Positions 44,799 to 54,179 of a stretch of 64,000 nucleotides of DNA are shown here, piece by piece (the first letter of the stretch is position 1; each line of letters begins with the position of its first letter). The notes under the pieces are model-generated. The model worked only from the letters and a program-made list of their open reading frames with translations, ran no database searches and was not told the origin of the DNA. The stretch lies in the NCBI RefSeq assembly GCF_000970085.1, contig NZ_CP009506.1, positions 4,154,001-4,218,000 on the forward strand, in the 5' to 3' direction. The stretch comes from Methanosarcina siciliae T4/M (lineage in GTDB: Archaea > Halobacteriota > Methanosarcinia > Methanosarcinales > Methanosarcinaceae). The position numbers and the translations under genes are program-made.

Positions 44799-45602
44799 TT
44801 ATTGCAATCCTTTTACCACATCCACAACTTTTATTATATCCTTGAGCACCACATCCGCTGCGTCCCTTAGTTCCTCGGGCCTTTTATCTCCCTGCTGGAC
44901 GGTCATAATTCCTATGTCTGCTGCCCTGAGAGCCAGGATATCGTTAATTCCATCCCCTACCATAACTACTTTCTCATACCTGCTTTTAAGTTCAAACACA
45001 ACTTTCTCCTTCATAAAAGGATCTGCAAAGGCAAAGACTCTTTCCGGAGGGATGTTTATGAATTCTGCAAGTTGCTCAAGAGAAGACATTCTGTCCCCGG
45101 ATGCTATGTACATGTCCACCTCCATAGCATGGAGCAACTGGATGGTCTGAGATGTCTTACTGAAGACCTGCCCTCCCGTGCTGAGCACGTAGGGAATTCT
45201 TCTTGCTTTTGAATCCACGATCAGACCTGCCGCAAAATAAATGCTGTCAGGGCAGCGGATTGTAACTGCCTCAAGCACATCATGCACATCCCCCATCAGG
45301 AGAGAAGAACCTCTTATAACCTCAAAGGCAACTTCCGGAGTAAACTTTCCTTTTGAACAGCTGATACCTATTGAAACTCCATGTTTCTTTATAAACTCAA
45401 ATAAAAACATATCTCTTCTGGAGCTAAGGATTATTTCTTTTTCGGTATTGAGAGCTACCAGGCCGCAACCGTTTTTTCTCGCTACAATGGCAGTGCTCTC
45501 TATGTTTTCAAGAATGTCCCCGGTGCTTGGCTCTTTTGCAACTCTGTACATGTGGAGAAGAGTACCGGCACTGTCAAAGACCACTGCGATTCGTTTGGCC
45601 AT
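44799..45602 (-). CDS. HAD-superfamily hydrolase with P-type ATPase-like domain
   Basis: A 267-residue soluble HAD protein. Motif I is VVFDSAGTLLHM, motif IV VMVGDGINDILALRAADIGI, and STGGQVFSKTSQTIQLLHAM resembles the P-domain of P-type ATPases; soluble relatives are known in methanogens and show phosphatase activity. The second acidic residue of DxDGT is replaced by Ala (DSAGT), as in phosphonoacetaldehyde hydrolases, so simple phosphatase activity may be weak. It lies on the same strand upstream of the atwA cluster, 242 nt away. Substrate unknown. Confidence 0.85.
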   Translation of the reverse strand: MAKRIAVVFDSAGTLLHMYRVAKEPSTGDILENIESTAIVARKNGCGLVALNTEKEIILSSRRDMFLFEFIKKHGVSIGISCSKGKFTPEVAFEVIRGSSLLMGDVHDVLEAVTIRCPDSIYFAAGLIVDSKARRIPYVLSTGGQVFSKTSQTIQLLHAMEVDMYIASGDRMSSLEQLAEFINIPPERVFAFADPFMKEKVVFELKSRYEKVVMVGDGINDILALRAADIGIMTVQQGDKRPEELRDAADVVLKDIIKVVDVVKGLQ

Positions 45603-45721
45603 GTCAATTGATTAACCTATAAAATAAAAAAATCTTTGTAAAAACCCGGAAAAATAGATGGGATACCGAAATTTATAAAAATGAATGAAGTTAGGGAATT
45701 AAACTTCGTTTTCGTTTCCCT

Positions 45722-46642
45722 TTAAAAGATTGAGGCTCCAGAGAGCAGGACCCCGATAAAAAACCCGATAATTGCTCCGGAATTCAGGAATGGAAGCCCT
45801 GCCTGGGGTTTGCCCCTCATTACCAGGACGGACAGGAAGATGTGCCCTACAAGAGTTCCGATCATTGCCCCGAGTACAGGGTAGGATAATCCTCCGTTTT
45901 CGAGGAATACATTTGCGGAAACTACGAGCAGAGTGGGCATGACGGCGTCTCCGAGACCCATGAAAAAGGCTTCACGTTTTTCCCCTTCGTCAAAACTTTC
46001 CGTGATGAAGGAATAGTTTGAGTGCTTAGGGATTATGAAAAGAATAGGCAGTTTGAGGTCCATGACCCCTTCAGCCATGGCTATCATGTGTTTTGTCTTA
46101 TACACTGAGATGGCATCATAAATCGCAAGCAAGATCAGAAGGACAACTACCGGAACAATGGAAAGGGAAATTCCGATCAGGGCACTGACCCCGCCTGCTA
46201 TGCAGATTCCCAGAAGATCGATAACATACCATTCAGGGTATTTGTAAAGCAGTACCGTCAGCCCCGTAGAAAGCAGGAGTGAAGTTATGTTTTCAAGCCC
46301 TGCGAGGGCAGGGATCATGGTAAACAGCGCGAAAAATACATAGTACAGAGTACTGACTATGGCGAGGTATATGAATAGGCTGATAACCCATTTCATATTT
46401 TTCTTTATCGCTATCAGGACCAGAAGTGTAAAAACAAGGATCATCCCGATATAATAAATCGAATTGGAGACCTGTGTCGGATCTTCAAAAGCCTGCATAT
46501 CATTGATCTCCATTGGCATTGATAGGAGAAGGGCTAGAATCTGTACGATCAGGATTAACCCTGCCATGGAGAGAATCGGCAAATAATCTTTAAGTGAATG
46601 TTCGCTTGAACTCAAGTACTGAACTCCCTTATTTCTTGACAC
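45722..46642 (-). CDS. Presenilin/signal peptide peptidase-type intramembrane aspartyl protease
   Basis: A 306-residue protein with about nine membrane helices. The two catalytic aspartates are in LLAIYDAISVYKTKH and FFMGLGDAVMPT, matching the YD and GxGD motifs, and GKPQAGLPFLNSG corresponds to the PAL region. It should cut helices within the membrane. It belongs to the archaeal A22/DUF1119 group. It lies 119 nt upstream of the HAD gene on the same strand. Substrates are unknown. Confidence 0.92.
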   Translation of the reverse strand: MSRNKGVQYLSSSEHSLKDYLPILSMAGLILIVQILALLLSMPMEINDMQAFEDPTQVSNSIYYIGMILVFTLLVLIAIKKNMKWVISLFIYLAIVSTLYYVFFALFTMIPALAGLENITSLLLSTGLTVLLYKYPEWYVIDLLGICIAGGVSALIGISLSIVPVVVLLILLAIYDAISVYKTKHMIAMAEGVMDLKLPILFIIPKHSNYSFITESFDEGEKREAFFMGLGDAVMPTLLVVSANVFLENGGLSYPVLGAMIGTLVGHIFLSVLVMRGKPQAGLPFLNSGAIIGFFIGVLLSGASIF

Positions 46643-47166
46643 TATGCCTTTTCTATTCCTTTATATATTTACTCTATTCTCAGTCTTCAATTTTTATATC
46701 TTTTAATAGATAATCCAATTTGCCAATTGCCTGCCATACTCATGTTTTTTCTGTAATCAAAGTCTGGCCTTACAATCTTCATGATTTTCATATAAGAAGT
46801 TTTATGCGTCTGTTAGTTTACCGGAGAAGAGTCACGGCAATCCTCTTCAGATGATGAACTGAAATTTGACAGATCAGGAGTGAAAATGAATTCGAGACAT
46901 TTGACAGATTAGGAGCAAAAATGAATTCGGGACAAATGATACATAAATAGTTTATGCAAAAAATTATATAGAATTACTGTATAAAAAATAAGCAAAAATA
47001 AAAAGCTAGTGAATATGAAAATACGGTAAAAATAGACAAACAGTAAATACTTTAATGGAATTACCTTCCACCTGATAATTTCCAGCCCGTTATTGAAGAA
47101 TTTGTGGCTTTATATGAAGTTTATGAATGCATTAGGAGAATTTCCATAAGTACGTAGAGGTATACA
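46643..47166. other. Intergenic region
   Basis: AT-rich and without a called gene. It holds the 35-bp tandem duplication at 46864-46933. A frame near 47050-47150 translates as PDNFQPVIEEFVALYEVYEC, which looks protein-like but has no start and ends at a TAG, so it may be a gene scrap. Confidence 0.45.
46864..46933 (+). repeat. 35-bp tandem duplication, each copy with a Shine-Dalgarno and mini-ORF
   Basis: Two adjacent 35-bp copies, 46864-46898 and 46899-46933, differ at about three positions. Each contains AGGAG followed five bases later by ATGAATTCG. The resulting mini-ORFs encode MNSRHLTD and MNSGQMIHK. Whether they are translated is unknown. Confidence 0.6.
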
Positions 47167-47502
47167 ATGGAGACTAAAGATACAGTATTCCTTGTTGTGA
47201 TGGTTCTGTCATCTTTCCTTCTATCCTTCCAGTGGCTTAGAAGGTTTACATACAGGCCCGAAAACCCTTTCATTGACCCTTTAATCATCTTATCTATTAT
47301 GATTCTGGCCGGGACATTATCTCTTATGCTCATTTCTATTAACAACAAGCTTCAGGACTTTGAAGACACGATAGAAGCAAGGGACCGCTCTCTCAGGGTC
47401 AATATGGAAAGCTCGGAAACAAAAATCGAAGAAAGGATGAATGAGCTCTCAAGTAAAGTTGATAACGCAGTATATGAATTCAACCGCAGAAAATATCACT
47501 GA
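47167..47502 (+). CDS. Small membrane protein with C-terminal coiled coil
   Basis: A 111-residue protein with two membrane helices (VFLVVMVLSSFLLSFQW and PLIILSIMILAGTLSLML) and a charged C-terminal half with heptad-like spacing (LQDFEDTIEARDRSLRVNME, continuing SSETKIEERMNELSSKV). The tail should be a coiled coil on one face of the membrane. GAGGTATACA precedes ATG 47167. I do not recognise a family, and no neighbour within 500 nt points to a function. Confidence 0.75.
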   Translation: METKDTVFLVVMVLSSFLLSFQWLRRFTYRPENPFIDPLIILSIMILAGTLSLMLISINNKLQDFEDTIEARDRSLRVNMESSETKIEERMNELSSKVDNAVYEFNRRKYH

Positions 47503-48375
47503 TTTCTGCTCACAATCTTATTTTTTACTGCAGGCATAAATACGGCAAGATTTTTACCAATATCCGGATTAGTTTTTAAAATTTAGTTTGGTTTTTTAAA
47601 TATATATTATAGATTTTAGTATTTATCCTCTGAATTTGACTGGTATGAATTAATAGACCGATTCGTCCGGACATAGACCTATTCATCCAGACATTCGTTT
47701 TAATACAGAAGTTTTTCCTTTATTAGTTTAGCTTCAATTTTGTCATTCCATCAGATGTTTATTCTCTTTTATCCTGTGTTTTATTTTCACAGTCATATCT
47801 TTTCACAGTTTTGGCTTTGCCTTTGAATTCAGATCCTATTTTTTCTTCAGGTATCCTTCAAACGTATTTCACTTCATTTCTTCCACATATTTACCAGGAC
47901 GGTTTTTAAACGGTTTTTATCGTTAATCAACGATTATTACGAAAGCTTCCAAATGTTTTTATTTTGAAGTATCTTTTCAGGCGGGCAAATTATGTAATTT
48001 GTATAAATTAATTACTTTGCGACTTAAATCCTTAAACAAACAGAGGTAATTAAAACGAAAAGTTGATATACAAGTTTTGTGGAGGAAATCCTGCTTTACA
48101 TTTTAGTCAAATTAAACTTGATAGTACTTTTAAACATAAACATAACAATTTATGATATGAAACCATACATAAAATGACATCATATCTGAATATTTCGGAT
48201 ACAAGCTCCATGATTTAGCAAAGTATATATATCGGATGTTATGTAGTGGAGGGAGAGATCTGGAGCTAGGAAGTTGATAATTATATTAAAATTGAGATAG
48301 TGGATCGTAAGTTATTATTACCCAGAGTTAGTATATTGATTACCTTGTGTAAACAGGTAAAGAAGGAAAGCCAAT
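47503..48375. other. 870-nt gene-free region
   Basis: Long AT-rich spacer. A 20-bp tandem repeat (AGACCGATTCGTCCGGACAT and a variant) lies at about 47656-47696. A 30-codon frame at about 48063-48155 encodes IYKFCGGNPALHFSQIKL but is too short to call. No RNA gene is recognisable. Confidence 0.4.
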
Positions 48376-48678
48376 ATGCACCTCAATCTTGAACCGATTG
48401 GAATTATCAAAAAGGTTGCAAATAAGTCGGAGATTTTGATTTATTCTGATTTTGAGCAGGTCATACGAAATATCGTGTCCAAAATAGGAGAAGGAGCCGA
48501 AATGGGACAGAAGATTCTGGTTATTCACAAAAATAATAGCAAAAAACAAATAGACGGTCACCAGGTCCAGGTCACAAAGGCAACACTTCTGGAAAGGAAA
48601 GGAAATCTGCTAACTATATCCAAGATAGAGGCAAATGAAGATTCTGTTATTGATGTCCGACTTGATCTTACCGCCTGA
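48376..48678 (+). CDS. Small protein resembling the N-terminal half of TrmO/TsaA
   Basis: A 100-residue protein. The opening LEPIGIIKKVANKSEILIYS and the following FEQVIRNIVSKIGEGAEMGQ recall the start of the UPF0066/TrmO (TsaA) beta-barrel family, which methylates t6A37 in tRNA. It is shorter than those enzymes (about 130-240 residues) and the conserved catalytic C-terminal region is missing, so it may be a binding-only derivative. AAAGGAAAG precedes ATG 48376. Assignment is by loose pattern only. Confidence 0.55.
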   Translation: MHLNLEPIGIIKKVANKSEILIYSDFEQVIRNIVSKIGEGAEMGQKILVIHKNNSKKQIDGHQVQVTKATLLERKGNLLTISKIEANEDSVIDVRLDLTA

Positions 48679-48777
48679 TATCTTCAGACATCGACATATG
48701 CCGACAAAAAATCGAGGTTTCTGGATTTTCCCCTTTTCTCCTGAATAGCTTGGATTGGGATTCATGGAGGGTTGAGT

Positions 48778-50703
48778 TTGGAAGGGGAACTCCAGAAAGC
48801 AAAAGTTGCTGCAATTATTTTTATGATCATTCTTTTTTTACTACTTAGCGGAGGCTGTTTGGAAGAAGAAACAGATATTGAAAACCCCGGCGGCGGGACT
48901 GAAATCAAAAGTAACCATTCTACAGAATATGAAGGCGATTTTCCAAAACGTCAGTTATCTACTTTTGTTGCGGTCTATATGGTCGGGAGTGACCTTGAGT
49001 CTTCAAACGGATATGCCAGCAAGGACATCTTTGAAATTATTGATGGGGCATCCACGCTGAACAGAAACGAGACTGAAGTTCTCGTGGCTTACGGAGGGGC
49101 TGCTGTGGAGGGATGGGAAGGTATGACGATCGCAGAGCTTGAAGACCTCAGAAAGGACAGCGAGGACGAAGTCATAGGCAATGAAGAAATCCACAGGAAG
49201 AAATATCCCCATGCAAACATGGGAGATGCCGCAGGACTTGAAACCTTTCTTTCGTATATCCGGGAAAACTACGAGAGTGAAAGCATCCTGCTTATTTTCT
49301 GGGACCACGGAGACGCTTACAGAGGACTTTGTTTTGACGAAAATAACGGGTATGACAGGCTGGAGCTGCCTGAACTGAGCGATGCCCTTGAAGCCTCAGG
49401 GATGCATTTTGACCTTATCGGCTTTGATGCCTGCCTCATGTCCACTCTTGAGCTTGCAAGAGCAGTTGAACCTTCTGCTGATTACATGCTCTCCTCCGAG
49501 TCAATAGAACCCACCCACGGCTGGGACTATGTTGCTTTCATCGGATACGTCTCAGAGTCTCCCGAAGCCTCTGCAGAAGAAACAGGCAAGGTTATCATTG
49601 ATAGTTATCTGGATAACCCCTCGCATGTGCCCCCAAGAACCCTTTCTCTCCTTGACCTTTCCAAAACCGAAGAGGTACTGCAGAATGTAGATTGGCTTGC
49701 AGAGGAGATGGGAACAAGCTTTTCAAACTCAAAAGGGTATTGCGGGCTTGGGGCATCCATTACAAAAGCCCGAAAGTTCGGGGTCGAGCCAAAGAAAGGC
49801 TCGGAAATCTCAATGGACCTGAAGAGTTTTGCCCTGAGAATCGGGGAGGAAATGCCGGAACTTACAGACAGGTCCGATGACCTCATAAAATCACTTGAAG
49901 ATTTTGTTATTTACTCCAGGCAGGACGGTACAATGCCTGAAGCGTATGGAGTTTCCGTATATTCTCCCCAGACACTGGATAGCTACTCCACTTATTACGG
50001 CAGGGTTTCCATTTCAGAAACATGGTCGGAATTCCTTGACGGTTATGCCATGAAAACCTGTGCGGACTTTACCGAACCCGGCATTTCAAAATCCGGAGAT
50101 ACCTTTTCAGTAGAAGACGATTCCGGGCTGGCTTCGGTAGACCAGGTGTATTTTATAGCTTCCCCTGAAGGTCCGGTTCTCATAGGAAAAATGCCCCTTA
50201 CCTGTTCAGGAGGCACAAACTACAGCCTTCCCCCCTGGGGAGGGGAATGGATTTTTATAGAGAACTCCAAAACGGGGAAAAGCTCTCTTATTTATGCGGT
50301 CTGCGGAGGAGAAAGCGAGAACGGAGACAGAATATTTGATACCGAACTGGGACTTCAAAGAGACGGGGAGTTCAGATCCTGTCTTACTCAGCTTTACCTG
50401 GATACTCTCAACGGGACTGTCAGAGCTTATATGAATCCCTACGAAGTCCTTGACGACGGAAACATCCTGTTCTCAAAAGAAGTGCTTGAACCCGAACCCG
50501 GAGATATTATCACTGCATACGCCCCGGTCTACGGAGAAGCCGGCATTAAGTACTGGACAACGCTTGGAAGGCTTAAGATGGATGAAAATACAGCTTTTGT
50601 CTACGACTTTCTACCTGAGAGGACCTATTATACCGCACTCCATGCAGAAGATTACCGCCTTAACGTCAATATGAGCGAACCTAAGGAGATTATCCTGGAA
50701 TAA
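48778..50703 (+). CDS. Clostripain-family (C11) cysteine peptidase, lipoprotein
   Basis: A protein of about 641 residues. The N-terminal helix ends in the lipobox LLLSGGC, so it is probably lipid-anchored outside the cell. The peptidase core has FWDHGDAYRGL (catalytic His) and LIGFDACLMSTLELA (catalytic Cys), the C11 dyad, with AVYMVGSDLE before. C11 enzymes cleave after Arg or Lys. A beta-rich C-terminal part of about 250 residues is unassigned. I place the start at TTG 48778, seven bases after GGAGG (48766-48770); TTG 48772 is too close. Confidence 0.88.
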   Translation: MEGELQKAKVAAIIFMIILFLLLSGGCLEEETDIENPGGGTEIKSNHSTEYEGDFPKRQLSTFVAVYMVGSDLESSNGYASKDIFEIIDGASTLNRNETEVLVAYGGAAVEGWEGMTIAELEDLRKDSEDEVIGNEEIHRKKYPHANMGDAAGLETFLSYIRENYESESILLIFWDHGDAYRGLCFDENNGYDRLELPELSDALEASGMHFDLIGFDACLMSTLELARAVEPSADYMLSSESIEPTHGWDYVAFIGYVSESPEASAEETGKVIIDSYLDNPSHVPPRTLSLLDLSKTEEVLQNVDWLAEEMGTSFSNSKGYCGLGASITKARKFGVEPKKGSEISMDLKSFALRIGEEMPELTDRSDDLIKSLEDFVIYSRQDGTMPEAYGVSVYSPQTLDSYSTYYGRVSISETWSEFLDGYAMKTCADFTEPGISKSGDTFSVEDDSGLASVDQVYFIASPEGPVLIGKMPLTCSGGTNYSLPPWGGEWIFIENSKTGKSSLIYAVCGGESENGDRIFDTELGLQRDGEFRSCLTQLYLDTLNGTVRAYMNPYEVLDDGNILFSKEVLEPEPGDIITAYAPVYGEAGIKYWTTLGRLKMDENTAFVYDFLPERTYYTALHAEDYRLNVNMSEPKEIILE

Positions 50704-51023
50704 TTGTCTGAAAACTTCCTTAACAATTCTCCTCCATCTCAAAAAGCCGTTAATCTGGCAACAGGGATAAAACTTCGGTACACATAAAGTCTATTATCAA
50801 GAAAACAGAGTTATCGGAAGAGAGATCCAGGAACGGGATACCGGGAACAAGATGCGGGGAACAAGATGTAAAGAGCAACTAGTGTCCCGAGCAACTAGTG
50901 TACCCGGATTAAAACTGCCTGAGGATCGTAAGTTCCCGCAGGAAGTAAAAGAGTTTAGACCGGAGAGTAAAAGTAAAGAAACCTGAGGCTAAAAAAGAAT
51001 TTCATACACAGGAGGGAAAAAAT
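50704..51023. other. Leader region of the FEN1 gene
   Basis: No gene. Two short direct repeats are present: GGGAACAAGATG twice at about 50842-50868 and GAGCAACTAGTGT twice at about 50874-50903. A purine-rich AGGAGGG precedes the FEN1 start. Confidence 0.4.
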
Positions 51024-52040
51024 ATGGGCACGGATATAGGAGATCTGCTTCAGAAAAGGAAAATAGAGCTTTCTGACCTTTCAAACCGAGTGGTTGCAGT
51101 TGATGCATTTAACACCCTTCACCAGTTTTTGAGCATTATCCGCCAGAGGGACGGAAGTCCTCTGGTTAATTCAAGAGGGAAAGTGACCTCTCACCTTTCC
51201 GGGCTGCTCTACAGGACAGCAAGCCTGATTGAAGCCGGCATCAAACCTGTTTTCATTTTTGACGGCAAGCCCCCTGACCTGAAATCCGAAACCCTGAGCC
51301 GGAGGAAAGAAGTAAGGGAGACTTCTCGGGAAAAATGGGCAAATGCAAAGGCAGAAGGGGACCTTGAAGCTGCTTATAAGTATGCTCAGGCATCTTCAAA
51401 GGTCGACCATGAAATCGTTGAAGATTCAAAATACCTCCTCGGAATAATGGGCATTCCCTGGATACAGGCTCCCTGTGAAGGAGAGGCACAGGCTGCCCAC
51501 ATGGTTCTGAAGAAAGACGCAGACTATGTTGCTTCACAGGACTATGATTCCTTTCTTTTCGGAGCCCCCAAAGTTGTCCGCAATATGGCTGTCACCGGAA
51601 AGCGTAAGCTCCCCGGAAAGAATGTCTATGTTGATGTCAAACTTGAAGTAATCGACCTTGAGGAAACCCTCAGGGCTCTGGGGGTCAACAGGAATCAGTT
51701 AATCGATATTGCAATCTGCGTCGGTACGGACTATAACAAAGGACTGGAAAAAGTAGGCCCTAAAACCGCCCTCAAACTGATAAAAAAGCATGGAGATATC
51801 CATGCCGTGCTCCGGGAAAAAGAAGTAGAAATCGAAGGCCTGGACAGAATAAGGGAACTTTTTATCCATCCTGAAGTAACCGACAACTACGAAATTAAAT
51901 GGACAAAGCCGGATTCCGAAAAACTCATCAAATTCCTATCAGAGAAGAACGACTTCTCCGCAGAGAGGGTGGAAAAAGCTGCAGAACGCCTTAAAGCAGT
52001 GTCAGGAGCAAGGCAGAAAACCCTCGACCAGTGGTTTTGA
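51024..52040 (+). CDS. fen: Flap endonuclease 1
   Basis: A 338-residue structure-specific nuclease that removes 5' flaps during Okazaki-fragment maturation and repair. XPG-N motifs VVAVDAFNTLHQFL and PVFIFDGKPPDLK, XPG-I motifs APCEGEAQAAHMV and ASQDYDSFLFG, and the helix-hairpin-helix VGTDYNKGLEKVGPKTALKL are complete, including the acidic metal ligands. The protein ends in QKTLDQWF, a PCNA-interacting box. AGGAGGG lies 8 nt before ATG 51024. A CDF transporter follows after 24 nt. Confidence 0.97.
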   Translation: MGTDIGDLLQKRKIELSDLSNRVVAVDAFNTLHQFLSIIRQRDGSPLVNSRGKVTSHLSGLLYRTASLIEAGIKPVFIFDGKPPDLKSETLSRRKEVRETSREKWANAKAEGDLEAAYKYAQASSKVDHEIVEDSKYLLGIMGIPWIQAPCEGEAQAAHMVLKKDADYVASQDYDSFLFGAPKVVRNMAVTGKRKLPGKNVYVDVKLEVIDLEETLRALGVNRNQLIDIAICVGTDYNKGLEKVGPKTALKLIKKHGDIHAVLREKEVEIEGLDRIRELFIHPEVTDNYEIKWTKPDSEKLIKFLSEKNDFSAERVEKAAERLKAVSGARQKTLDQWF

Positions 52041-52064
52041 AGAGTTTTAAGCGCAGAGGAAGAT

Positions 52065-53072
52065 ATGGGCCTAAAAGGACATGAACCGGAACATTCAGAA
52101 AAAGAGCACTCGCATTCCCATGTCCATGGAGTAGTGGATCCCGAAATTATTTCCACGGATAAAGGGCTGTACGCAGTCAAATGGTCCTTTGCAGGCCTGA
52201 TGCTAACCGCGCTCTTTCAAATTTTTGTAGTATGGGCTTCGGGAAGTGTAGCCCTTTTTGCCGATACTATTCATAACTTCGGAGATGCGGCAACTGCAAT
52301 TCCCCTGGGTTTTGCTTTCCTGCTCTCCAGAAAAAACCCCAACAAAAGATTTACTTACGGCTACGGCAGAGCAGAAGACCTTGCAGGGCTGCTAATTGTT
52401 TTTCTTATCTTCATCAGTGCAGTGGTTGCAGCTTACGAATCAGTTCAAAGGCTTCTTGCTCCCCAGACTGTCGATTACCTGTGGGCTGTGGCTACAGCTT
52501 CAATTATTGGATTTCTGGGAAATGAGCTGGTGGCAAAATTCAGGATAAAAGTCGGAAAAGAAATAGGAAGTGCTGCCCTAATTGCCGATGGATACCATGC
52601 GCGTGCAGACGGGTTTACCAGCCTTGCAGTGCTTTTAGGAGCTCTTGGCATCTGGTTTGGATATCCACTCGCAGACCCTGTAATCGGGCTCCTGATTACA
52701 GTTGCAATCCTCCGTATAGTCCTGGAAACGGGTAAATCCGTTATTTCCCGCATGATGGACGGAGTTGACCCTCAAATTGTTGATGATATCCGGCAGGTAA
52801 TAAGCCAGGTAAAAGAGGTAAAGGATATTACGGAGGTAAGGGTACGCTGGATAGGACACAGGCTTTATGCTGAAGTTAATATCGCAGTAGAATCCGGGCT
52901 CTCCGTTAAGGAAGGACATGAAATTGCAGTAAATGTGAGACATAGGATGCTCCATGGCCTGAATTATCTGTCAAACGCAGTTGTACACGTAGATCCTCTT
53001 GGAGCATCCGGAGAGAACTTTCATCGTCTTCCGGGACACGATTCCGAAATTTCCCCGGCTGATTCGCACTGA
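52065..53072 (+). CDS. Cation diffusion facilitator (CDF) metal transporter
   Basis: A 335-residue metal/proton antiporter with about six membrane helices. A His-rich N-terminus (HEPEHSEKEHSHSHVHG) suggests binding of zinc or a related divalent metal. The HxxxD site residues are visible in ADTIHNFGDAATA and ADGYHARADGFTS. A C-terminal ferredoxin-like cytoplasmic domain ends the protein. It probably exports Zn2+, Co2+, Mn2+ or Fe2+. The AGAGGAAG upstream of ATG 52065 and the 24-nt spacing suggest co-transcription with FEN1. Confidence 0.93.
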   Translation: MGLKGHEPEHSEKEHSHSHVHGVVDPEIISTDKGLYAVKWSFAGLMLTALFQIFVVWASGSVALFADTIHNFGDAATAIPLGFAFLLSRKNPNKRFTYGYGRAEDLAGLLIVFLIFISAVVAAYESVQRLLAPQTVDYLWAVATASIIGFLGNELVAKFRIKVGKEIGSAALIADGYHARADGFTSLAVLLGALGIWFGYPLADPVIGLLITVAILRIVLETGKSVISRMMDGVDPQIVDDIRQVISQVKEVKDITEVRVRWIGHRLYAEVNIAVESGLSVKEGHEIAVNVRHRMLHGLNYLSNAVVHVDPLGASGENFHRLPGHDSEISPADSH

Positions 53073-53113
53073 AACTGCAGGCTTCCGGACTCTAAACGAT
53101 TTCAAAATAATTT

Positions 53114-53139
53114 AACCCGGATTTTAGTTCGGGTTTTTA
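53114..53139 (+). terminator. Terminator after the CDF gene
   Basis: AACCCG and CGGGTT pair around a ten-base loop and are followed by TTTAG. The hairpin lies 40 nt past the CDF stop codon. Confidence 0.5.
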
Positions 53140-53210
53140 GTATCAGACTTTAAATACCAGGGTTTAAGTATCAAACATTAAATCTCGGGATTTAAGTATC
53201 AGATATTAGA
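53131..53210. repeat. Three imperfect ~30-bp repeats at the 3' end of mptG
   Basis: Related units of the form GGGTTTAAGTATCAAACATT plus AAATC occur three times in tandem with several differences. The last unit overlaps the mptG stop codon, which is on the minus strand. Confidence 0.55.
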
Positions 53211-54155
53211 GATCTCTGCTCCACTGTTCTTTGCCCGGGTCATCATTGTGATTCCACCGACTGATTCGTCAAGCATTTTCTGAACTTCAGCCTGGAGCTG
53301 CCTGCCTTCTTCCCTGTTATCCACAAAGGCATAAACTACAGGTCCAAAAGAGCTTACTCCGGCCCCGTAGCTCCGGCTCCGCATAAAAGAGGCAATGCTC
53401 TTGACGAAGTCAGGCCAGATCAGACTCTCACTTTTGTTGAAACCCACGGTCTGGACATGATTTACCGCAGCCCCGAAACTTTCGATATCTCCCTCGAGAA
53501 CTGCAGGCATCATCTTCATGAGTACCATGTGTGCAACCTCCCTGACCTCCCCTATCGGCAGGGGACAGAATTTCTGAAACACATCGATCTCTTGCTGGTC
53601 GTGCATGCCCTTGTCATTGGGAACTGCAATAACGACATCCCAATCAGGAAAATCTTCCCTGAAAAGTACAGGCCCCGGAGGTACCCTGCTTGCAGCTGAT
53701 GGCATGAAAGCCCCTTTGTCTTTGAACCTGTGCCCCCCATCAACTATGAATCCGCCCTTTTCAAAAGCCGTTACTCCTATACCCGAGGTTCCTCCTCTTT
53801 TTACGACAAATGCAAGTTCTCGAACGCTTTTTTCAAGTCCGTAAAGTTCATTCACAGCTGCTGCAACAGCCAGGGCCGCCTGGCTACCTGATCCAAAGCC
53901 CACGTGAGCGGGAATCAGAGATTCTACATCAATTATGACTCCTTTTTCATCAGGAAGCAGGACTTCAGCGGCTTTTATCATGCGGCCGGCAAATTCCTGA
54001 AGTCCTTCTATCCGGATTTCATCGGCTTCTGCCGCAGTAATTTTTACATTGGGGGAGGAAAGAGTAAGTCCTGCCCCTCCATCAACTCTCCCTATCTCAC
54101 CATTCATATCGATAAGGGTTATGTGAAGCCGGCTGGGAGTGGTTATTTTGATCAT
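53199..54155 (-). CDS. mptG: Beta-ribofuranosylaminobenzene 5'-phosphate synthase
   Basis: A 318-residue GHMP-kinase-superfamily protein. It condenses PRPP with 4-hydroxybenzoate or p-aminobenzoate, releasing CO2 and diphosphate, in methanopterin synthesis, the C1 carrier of methanogenesis. The opening KITTPSRLHITLIDMNGEIG and the glycine-rich PAHVGFGSGSQAALAVAAAV are characteristic. ATG 54155 matches the usual N-terminus; the frame is open to 54179. Regulation not visible. Confidence 0.93.
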   Translation of the reverse strand: MIKITTPSRLHITLIDMNGEIGRVDGGAGLTLSSPNVKITAAEADEIRIEGLQEFAGRMIKAAEVLLPDEKGVIIDVESLIPAHVGFGSGSQAALAVAAAVNELYGLEKSVRELAFVVKRGGTSGIGVTAFEKGGFIVDGGHRFKDKGAFMPSAASRVPPGPVLFREDFPDWDVVIAVPNDKGMHDQQEIDVFQKFCPLPIGEVREVAHMVLMKMMPAVLEGDIESFGAAVNHVQTVGFNKSESLIWPDFVKSIASFMRSRSYGAGVSSFGPVVYAFVDNREEGRQLQAEVQKMLDESVGGITMMTRAKNSGAEISNI

Positions 54156-54179
54156 GCGTGGACAACCCGAGACAAACAC

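Noticed and set aside
47050..47152. Protein-like frame before the small membrane protein gene
   Set aside because: No start codon, ends at TAG and too short to assign; could be a gene scrap.
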